Below, in pieces: positions 1 to 5,915 of a stretch of DNA of 13,213 bases. Positions within the stretch are counted from its first letter, which is position 1, and each line of letters opens with the position of its first letter. The translations under genes and the position numbers were made by a program. Source of the DNA: JBBSHE01 sp038253325 (GTDB lineage Bacteria; Actinomycetota; Actinomycetes; Propionibacteriales; Nocardioidaceae); contig JBBSHE010000062.1 in NCBI GenBank assembly GCA_038253325.1, forward strand, positions 1 through 13,213, given 5' to 3'. A model generated the notes under the pieces. It saw nothing but the letters and a program-made list of their open reading frames with translations. It was not told the DNA's origin and made no database searches.

Positions 1-148
1 ACCACTCGACCAGGTGACCGACCACGTCCCGGGCGCGCCATCCGGCCACCGGGGCCGGCGCGTCCCAGTCGGACGCGCCCCGCACCCGAGCGGTGAACCC
101 GGCGGTCACCGCGCGATGGCGCCCGGCCGGGCCTGTGGGGAGGGTCAT
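1..148 (-). CDS. TIGR03086/DinB-like metal-binding protein, N-terminal part (runs off window)
   Basis: Only the first 49 codons are inside the window. They read as an N-terminal helix followed by a W-D-A-P-A-P-V-x-G-W stretch and then ARDVVGHLVEW, the pattern that opens the mycothiol-dependent maleylpyruvate isomerase / TIGR03086 family (DinB-like four-helix bundle). In this family the His of the V-x-H-L-x-E/D-W segment is usually one of the metal ligands. The ATG overlaps the TGA of the SRPBCC gene by four bases (ATGA), and AAGGAG lies 7 nt upstream, so translation is probably coupled. The order ArsR - SRPBCC - TIGR03086 is a common actinobacterial cassette, which supports the call. Substrate is unknown, and the metal-binding C-terminus cannot be checked here. 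Confidence 0.7.
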   Translation of the reverse strand, partial: MTLPTGPAGRHRAVTAGFTARVRGASDWDAPAPVAGWRARDVVGHLVEW

Positions 149-657
149 GCCTCCGCTCCTTCGGCGGTCCCGGCGATCTCACCGGCGGCGAGCAGGGCGT
201 CCAGCTTGGCGTAGCCCTGGTCCACGCCGACCTCCATCCCGCTGCGCAGCCAGGCGTCCCGGCCCTCGAAGCTGTCGCACAGCGACTGTGCGCGCAGCCG
301 GGTGCGGCCGTCGCCGAGGTCTTCGAAGTTGAGCGTCTCCAGCGCGACTCCGTCCGGGTCGCCCTCCCAGGTGAAGGTCTGCACGATCCGGTCCGGCCGG
401 ACCTCGTGGAAGCAGCCGTGGAAGCCGAACTCCATCCCGTCCCGGGCGGCGACGTAGCGCCAGCTGCCGCCGGTGCTGGCGTCCCAGCGGTCCAGGGTGG
501 TCGTCATCCCGTCCGGGCCGATCCACCGAACGAACAGCTCCGGGTCGGTGTGCGCCCGAAACAGCTGGGCCGGGGTGGCCGCGAAGTCCCGGGTGACGCG
601 GATGATCGGGACCGTCGGATCCGCCTCGATCGCCGCCTTCTTCATCGTGTCGTTCAT
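145..657 (-). CDS. SRPBCC-domain (AHSA1/activator of Hsp90-like) protein
   Basis: A 170-residue protein starting MNDTMKKAA. It has the usual features of the AHSA1-like SRPBCC fold: VTRDFAATPAQLFRAHTDPEL at residues 20-40, RWIGPDG just after, a GGSWRY strand near residue 65, FHGCFHEVRPDRIVQTFTWEG in the middle, and a C-terminal GVDQGYAKLDALL helix. Such proteins form a hydrophobic cavity for small ligands and often pair with an ArsR regulator and a DinB-like protein. ATG at 657 is chosen because GAGGAG lies 5 nt upstream and the codon overlaps the end of the ArsR remnant (ATGA). The same frame is open upstream to 1125, so a much longer read-through product fused to an Mrr-type domain is formally possible (see findings). 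Ligand unknown. Confidence 0.85.
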   Translation of the reverse strand: MNDTMKKAAIEADPTVPIIRVTRDFAATPAQLFRAHTDPELFVRWIGPDGMTTTLDRWDASTGGSWRYVAARDGMEFGFHGCFHEVRPDRIVQTFTWEGDPDGVALETLNFEDLGDGRTRLRAQSLCDSFEGRDAWLRSGMEVGVDQGYAKLDALLAAGEIAGTAEGAEA

Positions 658-833
658 GCCGTCTCCTCGCGCGTCGGGCGGTGCCCGGCCTCCTCGTCGT
701 CGTCCATCTCCGCCAGCACGGCGTCCAGCCGCCGGTACCGCGCCTCGGCCCGCTGCCGGTAGCGCTCGATCCACTTCGTCATCAGGTCGAAGACCTCCGC
801 CTCCAGGTGCACCGGGCTGCGGTGCCCCTCCGG
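654..833 (-). pseudogene. ArsR-family regulator, C-terminal remnant
   Basis: The frame ending in the TGA that overlaps the SRPBCC start encodes 59 residues: a SPVHLEAEVFDLMTKWIERY stretch, then RQRAEARYRRLDAVLAEM and an acidic tail. This is the dimerisation helix and tail typical of ArsR regulators that precede SRPBCC genes. The winged-helix DNA-binding part is absent: the frame is closed by a TGA at 834-836, and sequence upstream belongs to an unrelated Mrr-type domain. At most a 42-residue peptide could start at the internal ATG (782). I read this as a regulator whose N-terminal half was lost by recombination or deletion, leaving the downstream SRPBCC/DinB-like genes without their repressor. 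Confidence 0.75.
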
Positions 834-840
834 TCAAGCC

Positions 841-1125
841 TCCAGGATGATTGCCGAGCAGGCTTCGGCCCAGGTCCGTGATGACGTACTGTCCGCGCTT
901 CGGTCGGCGGATCGCCTCGGCGCGGGCGAGACCGGACAGCGCCCATCCGATCCGGTTCTCGGCCCGTGGCTGTCCGGAGCTGAGCAGTTCGGCCCGCTGT
1001 TCCTCGGTGAGGCCTGCCGCAGCCGAGGCATCTGCAAACATCTGCCGGATCGATCGCTCCGCCCCGTCGTTGAGCACCGAGAGCACAGGAAGCAGAAAGC
1101 CTTCCCACGTCGGCATCGTCGACAT
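841..1125 (-). pseudogene. Mrr-type restriction protein, N-terminal winged-helix fragment
   Basis: About 95 residues beginning MSTMPTWEG match the Mrr N-terminal domain (Mrr_N): FLLPVLSVLNDGAERSIRQM at residues 10-29, the TEEQRAELLSSGQ segment near 40-52, NRIGWALSGL near 57-66, and RRPKRGQYVITDLGRSLL near 73-90. In intact proteins this DNA-binding domain precedes a D-x-E-x-K nuclease domain, which is missing here. The frame instead runs into out-of-frame ArsR sequence. The ATG has a good ribosome binding site (AGGGGAG, 9 nt upstream) and starts directly after the HsdM fragment stop. The frame stays open through 145, so a 326-residue fusion Mrr_N - low-complexity Gly/Pro/Ala linker - SRPBCC may be translated. 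Confidence 0.75.
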
Positions 1126-1127
1126 AT

Positions 1128-1331
1128 TCAGAGCTCCCCTCGGAACGCACGATGCTGGAGCGATTCGAACAATGCATTGAGGTCCCCAACATGACGACGC
1201 GAAAGGTCGTCGCGGCGGGGCAGGAACAGCACGTAAATCTGCTCGACCACCTCGAGCGGATTCGCGGTCCCGCCGGACCAGAACGCGTCCCAGACGTGCT
1301 CGACCTTGCCCTTGAGCTCACCGGTGATCAT
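1128..1331 (-). pseudogene. Type I restriction-modification methyltransferase HsdM, N-terminal fragment
   Basis: From the ATG at 1331 the frame reads MITGELKGKVEHVWDAFW and then SGGTANPLEVVEQI, the opening of type I methyltransferase subunits (HsdM N-terminal domain, which helps contact the specificity subunit and the DNA). After about 40 residues the match fades (YVLFLPRRDDL, then unrelated sequence) and the frame stops at 67 residues. The SAM-binding and N-P-P-F motifs of a working enzyme (500 residues or more) are absent. No hsdS or hsdR lies beside it. I infer a relic of a type I system joined to an Mrr relic. A frame open 9 codons further upstream (to 1358) has no support. Confidence 0.72.
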
Positions 1332-1394
1332 GCCTCGCAGGCTAGTACGTGCCACCACTCATCGGTCGGGCCGCCGCAAAGGGCCGCCAGGTGG

Positions 1395-2162
1395 TCAGGC
1401 CGTGCCGTAGCGGCGGTCGCGCGCCGCGTACTGCCCGATGGCCGACCAGAGATCCCGCCGATCCACGTCGGGCCATGGGGTGTCGGCGAAGACAAGTTCC
1501 GCGTAAGCCGACTGCCAGAGCATGAAGTTGCTCAGCCGCTGCTCACCCGACGACCGCCAGAACATGTCCACGTCCGGTACGTCTGGCTCGTCGAGGAACC
1601 GCGCGAAGACGCGCTCGTTCACCTTTTCCGCGTCGACCTGACCGGCCGCGACCGCCTGGCCGAGTGCCCGCGCAGCGTCGGCGATCTCGGCACGTGCTCC
1701 GTAGTTGACGCACATGGTCAGGGTGAGGACGCCGTTGTCACGGGTCAGCTCCTCGGCGACCTCGAGCTCCTTGATGACGGACCGCCACAGGCGCGGCCGC
1801 CGGCCGGCCCAGCGGACTCGTACTCCCATCGCGTGCATCTCGTCGCGTCGGCGCCGGATCACGTCCCGGTTGAACCCCATCAGGAACCGGACCTCATCGG
1901 CGCTGCGTTTCCAGTTCTCCGTCGAGAACGCGTACGCCGACACGTACTTCACGCCGATCTCGATCGCGCCCTCGACGACGTCGAACAGGGCCGCTTCTCC
2001 CTGCTCGTGACCGGCCGTACGCGGCAGTCCCCGTTGCTTTGCCCAGCGTCCGTTGCCGTCCATCACGATGGCGACATGGCGAGGGATCGACTCTGCCGGC
2101 AGGGTCGGAGCGCGGGCGCCGCTCGGGTGAGGGGTCGGAGGACGGACCGGTCGGGAACCCAC
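1395..2162 (-). CDS. uppS: Isoprenyl (decaprenyl/undecaprenyl) diphosphate synthase
   Basis: A cis-prenyltransferase of 255 residues that elongates an allylic diphosphate with isopentenyl diphosphate to make the polyprenyl carrier for peptidoglycan and arabinogalactan-type polymers. Signature features are HVAIVMDGNGRWAKQRG at residues 29-45 with the catalytic Asp at 35, AFSTENWKRS, RVRWAGRRPRLW, VNYGARAEI, and RSSGEQRLSNFMLWQSAYAE near the C-terminus. Length and sequence resemble mycobacterial Rv2361c, including a variable N-terminal extension. The motif before RSSGEQR reads DMFW where DLFL or DLLI is usual. No ATG lies upstream of the catalytic motif; the only plausible start I find is GTG at 2162, with an in-frame stop shortly upstream and no clear ribosome binding site, so a leaderless mRNA is possible. 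In many actinobacteria uppS directly follows recO; here an efflux gene intervenes. Confidence 0.95.
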   Translation of the reverse strand: MGSRPVRPPTPHPSGARAPTLPAESIPRHVAIVMDGNGRWAKQRGLPRTAGHEQGEAALFDVVEGAIEIGVKYVSAYAFSTENWKRSADEVRFLMGFNRDVIRRRRDEMHAMGVRVRWAGRRPRLWRSVIKELEVAEELTRDNGVLTLTMCVNYGARAEIADAARALGQAVAAGQVDAEKVNERVFARFLDEPDVPDVDMFWRSSGEQRLSNFMLWQSAYAELVFADTPWPDVDRRDLWSAIGQYAARDRRYGTA

Positions 2163-2169
2163 CCGTTCA

Positions 2170-2219
2170 CTGTGTCACAGCCGCTGTGTCACGGTCGTGG
2201 CACAGCCCCTGCGTCACAG
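2170..2219. promoter_or_regulatory. Four-copy CTGTG-T-CACAG palindrome cluster (possible operator array)
   Basis: The uppS/efflux intergenic region has a perfect inverted repeat CTGTGTCACAG at 2170-2180, followed by near copies CTGTGTCACGG (2184-2194), TCGTGGCACAG (2195-2205) and CTGCGTCACAG (2209-2219). Start-to-start distances are 14, 11 and 14 bp. The cluster begins 8 bp from the uppS start codon and lies about 30-100 bp upstream of the efflux promoter candidate, so a bound protein could act on both genes. The binding protein cannot be named. The spacing does not fit the CRP consensus. Confidence 0.5.
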
Positions 2220-2249
2220 CGCCCGGCTGTGGGGCGGTTCCTACCCCCC

Positions 2250-2279
2250 TCGACCTCCCAGAGATGGTCCCGTTATACT
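2250..2279 (+). promoter_or_regulatory. Candidate sigma-70-type promoter for the efflux gene
   Basis: TATACT at 2274-2279 matches the -10 consensus at 5 of 6 positions. TCGACC at 2250-2255, separated by 18 bp, matches the -35 box at 4 of 6. This would place the transcript start near 2286. The following stretch 2281-2305 is unusually A/T-rich for this genome and includes the dyad AACT-A-AGTT (2291-2299), which would sit just downstream of the start site and could be a repressor operator of the MarR or TetR kind. No adjacent regulator gene is present. Confidence 0.45.
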
Positions 2280-2340
2280 TGTATGCCGCAACTAAGTTTA
2301 TTGAGTCGCACGCCTCGCCTTAAGGAGCATGCACGCCGCC

Positions 2341-3933
2341 ATGGCACTCGAGACCAACTCGTCATCGTCGCCGGCAGGGCCGGCTGAGTCGGCCGGGATC
2401 CCGAACCTGTCCCACAACCAGATCTTGACGATCCTCACGGGCCTGATGCTTGGGATGTTCGTGGCGGCACTGTCTCAGACCATCGTGGCGACCGCCCTCC
2501 CGACGATCGTCGGTGAGCTCGGCGGCCAGAACCAGCTCGCGTGGGTCGTTTCGGCGTCACTGCTCGCGACGACGGCGTCGACGCCGATCTGGGGAAAGCT
2601 GTCGGACGTCTACGGTCGCAAGAAGCTGTACCAGGCGGCGATCTGGGTGTTCATCGTCGGGTCTGTCGCAGCCGGTGTCGCACAGAACATGTGGATGCTC
2701 ATCGGTGCCCGCGCCGTGCAGGGGCTCGGCGTCGGCGGCATCATGGCGCTCGGTCAAGCCATCATTGGTGACATTGTCGCGCCCCGGGAGCGTGGCCGAT
2801 ACCAGGGCTACATGGGGTCAGCGTTCGGGCTCGCGACAGTCCTGGGTCCGCTCACCGGCGGCATCGTCGTCGAGCACTTGTCCTGGCGGTGGACGTTCTA
2901 CATGGCCGTCCCCGTCGCGATCGCGGCACTCGTCGTGACGGAGCGCGTGCTCAAGCTGTCGACGGTCCCAACCCGATGCGCCATCGACTGGCTCGGTGCG
3001 CTGTTCGTCGTCGCCGCCATCAGCGCGTTGCTGCTGGTGCTGTCACTCGGTGGCCAGGAGTTCGCGTGGAGCTCCCGCTGGACGTACGGAGGGATTCTCC
3101 TGACCGTGGTCTTCCTGGTGCTCGCAATCTGGCAGGAGCGGCGAGCCGAAGATCCCATCATGCCGCCGAGGCTCTTCCGCAATGACACGTTCGTGATCTG
3201 CGGTGCGGCCGGACTGTGCGTCGGCATCGCGATGTACGGTGCGATGATCTTTCTCCCTCAGTACCTCCAGATCGTGCAAGGCAAGTCGCCGATGGCGTCA
3301 GGGTTGCTGACCCTGCCGCTGATGCTGGGCATGATCCTGACGATGACGGTCACTGGCCGGATCATCGTGAAGACCGGTCGTTACAAGATCTACCCGCTGG
3401 TCGGCCTCGTCGTGCTCGCAGCCGGGCTCGTCCTGCTGTCCCGGATGGACGTAGACACGACGATGGTTCAAGCCGGGATCGCGATGTTCGTGGTCGGTGT
3501 CGGCATCGGGATGTCGATGCAGGTGCTCGTGCTGGCAACGCAGAACTCGGTCAAACGATCGGACATGGGCGTCGCCACCTCCGGTGCGGCGTTCTTCCGG
3601 TCCATGGGCGGTGCGATCGGGGTCTCGATGTTCGGCGCACTGCTGACACACCGCCTGGTTTCGACGATCCCCGCCTGGGCCGAGCGCCTGCACGTACCAG
3701 CGTCCCAGCTCGGTGACGTCCGTCACTCGCTGGGCACGCCGAGCGACATCGCCAAGATCCCCGACCCTGCGCACGCGGCCGTGATCCACGGGTTCGCCGA
3801 AGCGATGCAGACCGTGTTCTTGAGCGCGGCTCCGTTCGCGATCCTCGGTGCGGTGGTCGTGTTCTTCCTCCATGAGCACCGGCTGGCGACCCGGGTGCCG
3901 GAGGACTCCGATTCCGCTGCTCTGCCTTCGTAG
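2341..3933 (+). CDS. DHA2-family (EmrB/QacA-type, 14-TM) MFS drug efflux transporter
   Basis: A proton-coupled multidrug exporter of about 530 residues. Visible features are TM1 (LTGLMLGMFVAALSQTIVAT), the TM1 end ALPTIVGEL, motif A between TM2 and TM3 (GKLSDVYGRKK), ARAVQGLGVGGIM in TM4, and motif C in TM5 (VLGPLTGGIVV). More hydrophobic segments follow up to a short acidic tail, consistent with the 14-TM layout. The conserved Asp of the usual LDQTIV in TM1 is Ser here (LSQTIV). Two ATGs compete: 2329 is only 1 nt after AAGGAG, and 2341 is 13 nt after GGAG. I prefer 2341, but 2329 cannot be excluded. It lies on the opposite strand to its neighbours, between uppS and recO, with its own promoter, suggesting insertion of an independent gene. 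Substrate unknown. Confidence 0.9.
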   Translation: MALETNSSSSPAGPAESAGIPNLSHNQILTILTGLMLGMFVAALSQTIVATALPTIVGELGGQNQLAWVVSASLLATTASTPIWGKLSDVYGRKKLYQAAIWVFIVGSVAAGVAQNMWMLIGARAVQGLGVGGIMALGQAIIGDIVAPRERGRYQGYMGSAFGLATVLGPLTGGIVVEHLSWRWTFYMAVPVAIAALVVTERVLKLSTVPTRCAIDWLGALFVVAAISALLLVLSLGGQEFAWSSRWTYGGILLTVVFLVLAIWQERRAEDPIMPPRLFRNDTFVICGAAGLCVGIAMYGAMIFLPQYLQIVQGKSPMASGLLTLPLMLGMILTMTVTGRIIVKTGRYKIYPLVGLVVLAAGLVLLSRMDVDTTMVQAGIAMFVVGVGIGMSMQVLVLATQNSVKRSDMGVATSGAAFFRSMGGAIGVSMFGALLTHRLVSTIPAWAERLHVPASQLGDVRHSLGTPSDIAKIPDPAHAAVIHGFAEAMQTVFLSAAPFAILGAVVVFFLHEHRLATRVPEDSDSAALPS

Positions 3934-3946
3934 CGTCGAGGGTCAC

Positions 3947-4033
3947 CGCTCGACGTACGCCAGGGAGCGAGTCAGCGCTCGACGTACGCCAGAGAGCGAG
4001 TCAGCGCTCGACGTACGCCAGCGAGCGTAGCGA
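3947..4033. repeat. 29-bp tandem repeat, three copies, covering the recO 3' end
   Basis: The unit CGCTCGACGTACGCCAG followed by a G/A/C-rich GAGCGAGTCAG tail occurs at 3947-3975 and 3976-4004 (one mismatch). A third copy begins at 4005 and diverges after about 22 bp, where it becomes the unique recO coding sequence. On the minus strand each unit encodes SLAYVER followed by TGA, the native RecO C-terminus. Each unit also holds CGCTC...GAGCG arms able to form a weak hairpin between the convergent efflux and recO genes, but there is no T-run for a classical terminator. Confidence 0.85.
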
Positions 4034-4729
4034 ACGCTCCACATGCCACTCGAGGTATGCAGCGACGATCCCGCTCGCGGCGGAACGATGCCGGGCGTCG
4101 ATGCTGTCGACGAGCTCCCAGTCGCCGGCCAACAGACCGCCGAGCAGGCTGACGACATCCGGCCCGGGGGTAGCGCCCCCGGGTTGCCGGCACTGTGCGC
4201 ACAGCATCCCGCCGCCGGCCGGGTTGAAGCTCCGGTGCGGTCCTGGCGCCTCGCATCGAGCGCAGCCGTCGAACGACGGTGCGTAGCCCGCGATCGCCAA
4301 TGATCGGAGGACGAACGAGTCCAGCACCAGCGATGCGTCGTGCATGTCACCGGCCAGGGCGCGCAGGCCGCCGAGCAGCAGCTGGTGCTGCTGAACCGCG
4401 GGTTCCTTCTCCTCGACCACCAACCGCTCCGCCGTCTCGAGCATGGCGGTTCCCGCGGTGTAGCGGCGATAGTCCGCCACCACAGGCTCACGGTAAGACC
4501 GGATCGTCTCGACCTGGGCGACGATGTCGAGCGAACGACCGAGCGCGAACTGGACATCAATGTGCGTGAACGGGTCCAGCCGCGACCCGAACTTCGAACG
4601 GGTCCGGCGGACCCCCTTCGCGACGGCCCGGACGCGGCCGTTGAACCTGGTGAGAATCGTGACGATCCGGTCCGCCTCCCCCAACGGATGGGTTCGCAAC
4701 ACGATCCCGTCGTCGCGGTAGAGCCTCAC
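4001..4729 (-). CDS. recO: DNA repair protein RecO
   Basis: RecO is a 242-residue mediator that loads RecA on SSB-coated single-stranded DNA and anneals strands in the RecFOR pathway. The N-terminal OB-fold begins VRLYRDDGIVLRTHPLGEAD and contains RVRAVAKGVRRTRSKFGSRL (about residues 31-50). The middle is the usual helical part (YTAGTAMLETAERL). A zinc-binding region has CARCEAPGPHRSF and CAQC. The end EWHVERSLRSLAYVER closely resembles mycobacterial RecO. The start is GTG at 4729, where GTGA overlaps the TGA of the decayed hydrolase frame; the homologous N-terminus MRLYRD fits this. The stop codon falls inside a tandem repeat. Partner uppS lies about 1.8 kb downstream because of the intervening efflux gene. 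Confidence 0.95.
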   Translation of the reverse strand: MRLYRDDGIVLRTHPLGEADRIVTILTRFNGRVRAVAKGVRRTRSKFGSRLDPFTHIDVQFALGRSLDIVAQVETIRSYREPVVADYRRYTAGTAMLETAERLVVEEKEPAVQQHQLLLGGLRALAGDMHDASLVLDSFVLRSLAIAGYAPSFDGCARCEAPGPHRSFNPAGGGMLCAQCRQPGGATPGPDVVSLLGGLLAGDWELVDSIDARHRSAASGIVAAYLEWHVERSLRSLAYVER

Positions 4730-5480
4730 CTCTCCATTGTTGCGCGCCGGGCCGTACACCGATGGCGGCGGCGCGGCATACGGTCGCTCTGGTCGAAGCA
4801 CTCCATCAAGAACTCGAAGACGTACGCGTCGATGCGTTCCGGATGGGTACGCCACTCGAACACCGACTCCGCCGCCACGAACCGTGCATTCGGCAGCTCG
4901 TCGGCGAGCGTCGCAGCGTCGGCCAGCCGGGTGGAGAGGGTCACGCGGGTGGGCGATCACCAGCGCCGGAGTCGTCATCCGACGGCGCCGGATCGCCGAC
5001 GGTGCGACCCGCCCGAAGAACACGCCGTGGACCAGCGCCGCCATCGCCGCCGGCTGCTGGTCGAGCGTGTCGAGGGCGATGCCCGTCCAGAACGGGACCA
5101 ACCGGCGAGGGACGAGCCGGGTCGCTCGGCGGATGCCATGCACCGTGAACGGAAGGAATCGGCCGAAGAACAGCAGCGGGGCGAACGTCAAGATCCCCGC
5201 CTCCACGCCGTTGTCGAGGGCCGGCATCTCCAACAGCATCCCTCGCAGCCGTTCGGGATTGGCTTGCGCGACCTCGAGCGTCACGTTCGCGCCGAGCGAG
5301 GTGCCGCCGAGTACGACGCGACCGACGTCGAGGTGTTCCAGGAAGTCGATGATCTGCTCCCCGAATCGGGTCATGCCGTACCGCTGAGGCTCGGCCGGCC
5401 GGTCGCTGCGTCCATGCCCGAGCAGGTCCAGCGTGTAGACACGGTAGCCGGCACCGGCGATCCGGCGGAGGGCCGCGCGT
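4726..5480 (-). pseudogene. Alpha/beta hydrolase, frameshifted and N-terminally truncated
   Basis: The first part (about 5480-4945) reads ALRRIAGAGYRVYTLDLLGH then GRSD, then DVGRVVLGGTSLGANVTLEV with the G-x-S-x-G nucleophile elbow, and ends MTTPALVIAHPRDPLHPAG with the expected acid. The match then moves to a second frame (about 4940-4726): LADAATLADELPNARFVAAE, SVFEWRTHPERIDAYVFEF, which should supply the catalytic His. A single-base insertion or equivalent near 4935-4945 explains the switch. Upstream, the N-terminal strand and oxyanion-hole HG motif are missing, and no start codon exists before the ATG at 5374, which already lies past the conserved GHGRSD. The final TGA overlaps the recO start (GTGA), so it was probably once coupled to recO. 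A sequencing error could explain the frameshift but not the truncation. Confidence 0.75.
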
Positions 5481-5647
5481 GAGGGATTCGAGCTCGTTCC
5501 GACAACCGCGAACGGTCAGCCCGCGGCGAGGCTCATCGCGCCCCGCGGGAGCCTGTAGGGAGTCCTGGCCCTCGACATCGCCGACGACCGAATCCGTGCC
5601 TCTACAACCAGGTCAACCCCGACAAGCTCGAGCGACAAGAATCGTGA
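5481..5647 (+). pseudogene. SigJ-type ECF sigma factor, C-terminal (SnoaL-like) remnant
   Basis: Read in one frame, 5481-5600 gives EGFELVPTTANGQPAARLIA then PRGSL, a TAG stop at 5556-5558, then GVLALDIADDRIRA. After a one-base shift it continues as YNQVNPDKLERQES and a stop at 5645. This is the characteristic tail of SigJ-like ECF sigma factors, which carry a SnoaL-like C-terminal domain (V-N-G-Q-P-G ... V-x-x-L-D-I-A-D-G-R-I ... V-N-P-D-K-L). The sigma-2 and sigma-4 regions are absent, and the piece holds both a nonsense codon and a frameshift, so it is dead. It starts where the divergent hydrolase loses its 5' end. Confidence 0.7.
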
Positions 5648-5676
5648 CGGCTCGCACGAAGGTCGCGACGGCACGA

Positions 5677-5728
5677 CTGCCGCTGGTACGGGGACTCAGT
5701 CACCCAAGGCATTGGGTACCAGCGGCAG
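5677..5728. repeat. 52-bp nested palindromic element
   Basis: CTGCCGCTGGTAC (5677-5689) and GTACCAGCGGCAG (5716-5728) form a perfect 13-bp inverted repeat. The 26-nt loop holds two further dyads: GACT-C-AGTC (5693-5701) and CCCAA-GGCA-TTGGG (5703-5716, sharing one base with the outer arm). It lies 30 bp after the sigma remnant stop. It could be that gene's old terminator without a T-run, a protein-binding or recombination site, or a small mobile-element end. The rest of 5648-5896 shows no recognisable gene, only a direct repeat TCACCGGGGGT at 5825-5835 and 5864-5874. Confidence 0.7.
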
Positions 5729-5896
5729 CGTGGGCAGTACGACGATCGACACAACGTCGCACGCCTCCACCTCCAACTGCGAGACGAAAGCCGTGCCTCC
5801 ACGACCGAGCTCCGTCGAACAGCCTCACCGGGGGTGTGCCTGTCACGACTTCAACGAGCGTTGTCACCGGGGGTTATGACCTAGTCACGCAGGGTG

Positions 5897-5914
5897 AAAA
5901 AACTGCCCGCAGTG
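5897..5914 (-). terminator. Candidate intrinsic terminator after leuA
   Basis: On the minus strand ACTGCGGGCAGT is followed directly by TTTTTT, starting within a few bases of the leuA stop codon (5916-5918). The hairpin has only four or five base pairs with a tight loop, so it is weak, but a six-T run is rare in this GC-rich sequence and its placement is right. Confidence 0.5.
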
Positions 5915-5915
5915 C

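Noticed and set aside
2170..2219. CRP/FNR-type binding sites
   Set aside because: The half-sites TGTG and CACA are separated by one base rather than the six-base spacer of the CRP consensus; only the general palindrome can be claimed.
1152..2387. A 411-codon plus-strand open frame opposite uppS
   Set aside because: It overlaps the whole of uppS in antisense, runs through the palindrome array and the efflux gene promoter, and has no family features.
3947..4033. CRISPR-like array
   Set aside because: The 29-bp repeats are directly contiguous with no spacers and no cas genes; they are duplicated recO tail sequence.
4340..5482. A long plus-strand open frame opposite recO and the hydrolase
   Set aside because: No recognisable domain, biased composition, and complete overlap with recO coding sequence; treated as a shadow.
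5648..5896. A transposase or HNH endonuclease remnant
   Set aside because: Translating this stretch (for example the frame reading YDDRHNVARLHLQLRDESRA) gave no D-D-E, H-N-H or integrase motif that I could defend; only the palindrome and a short direct repeat are reported.
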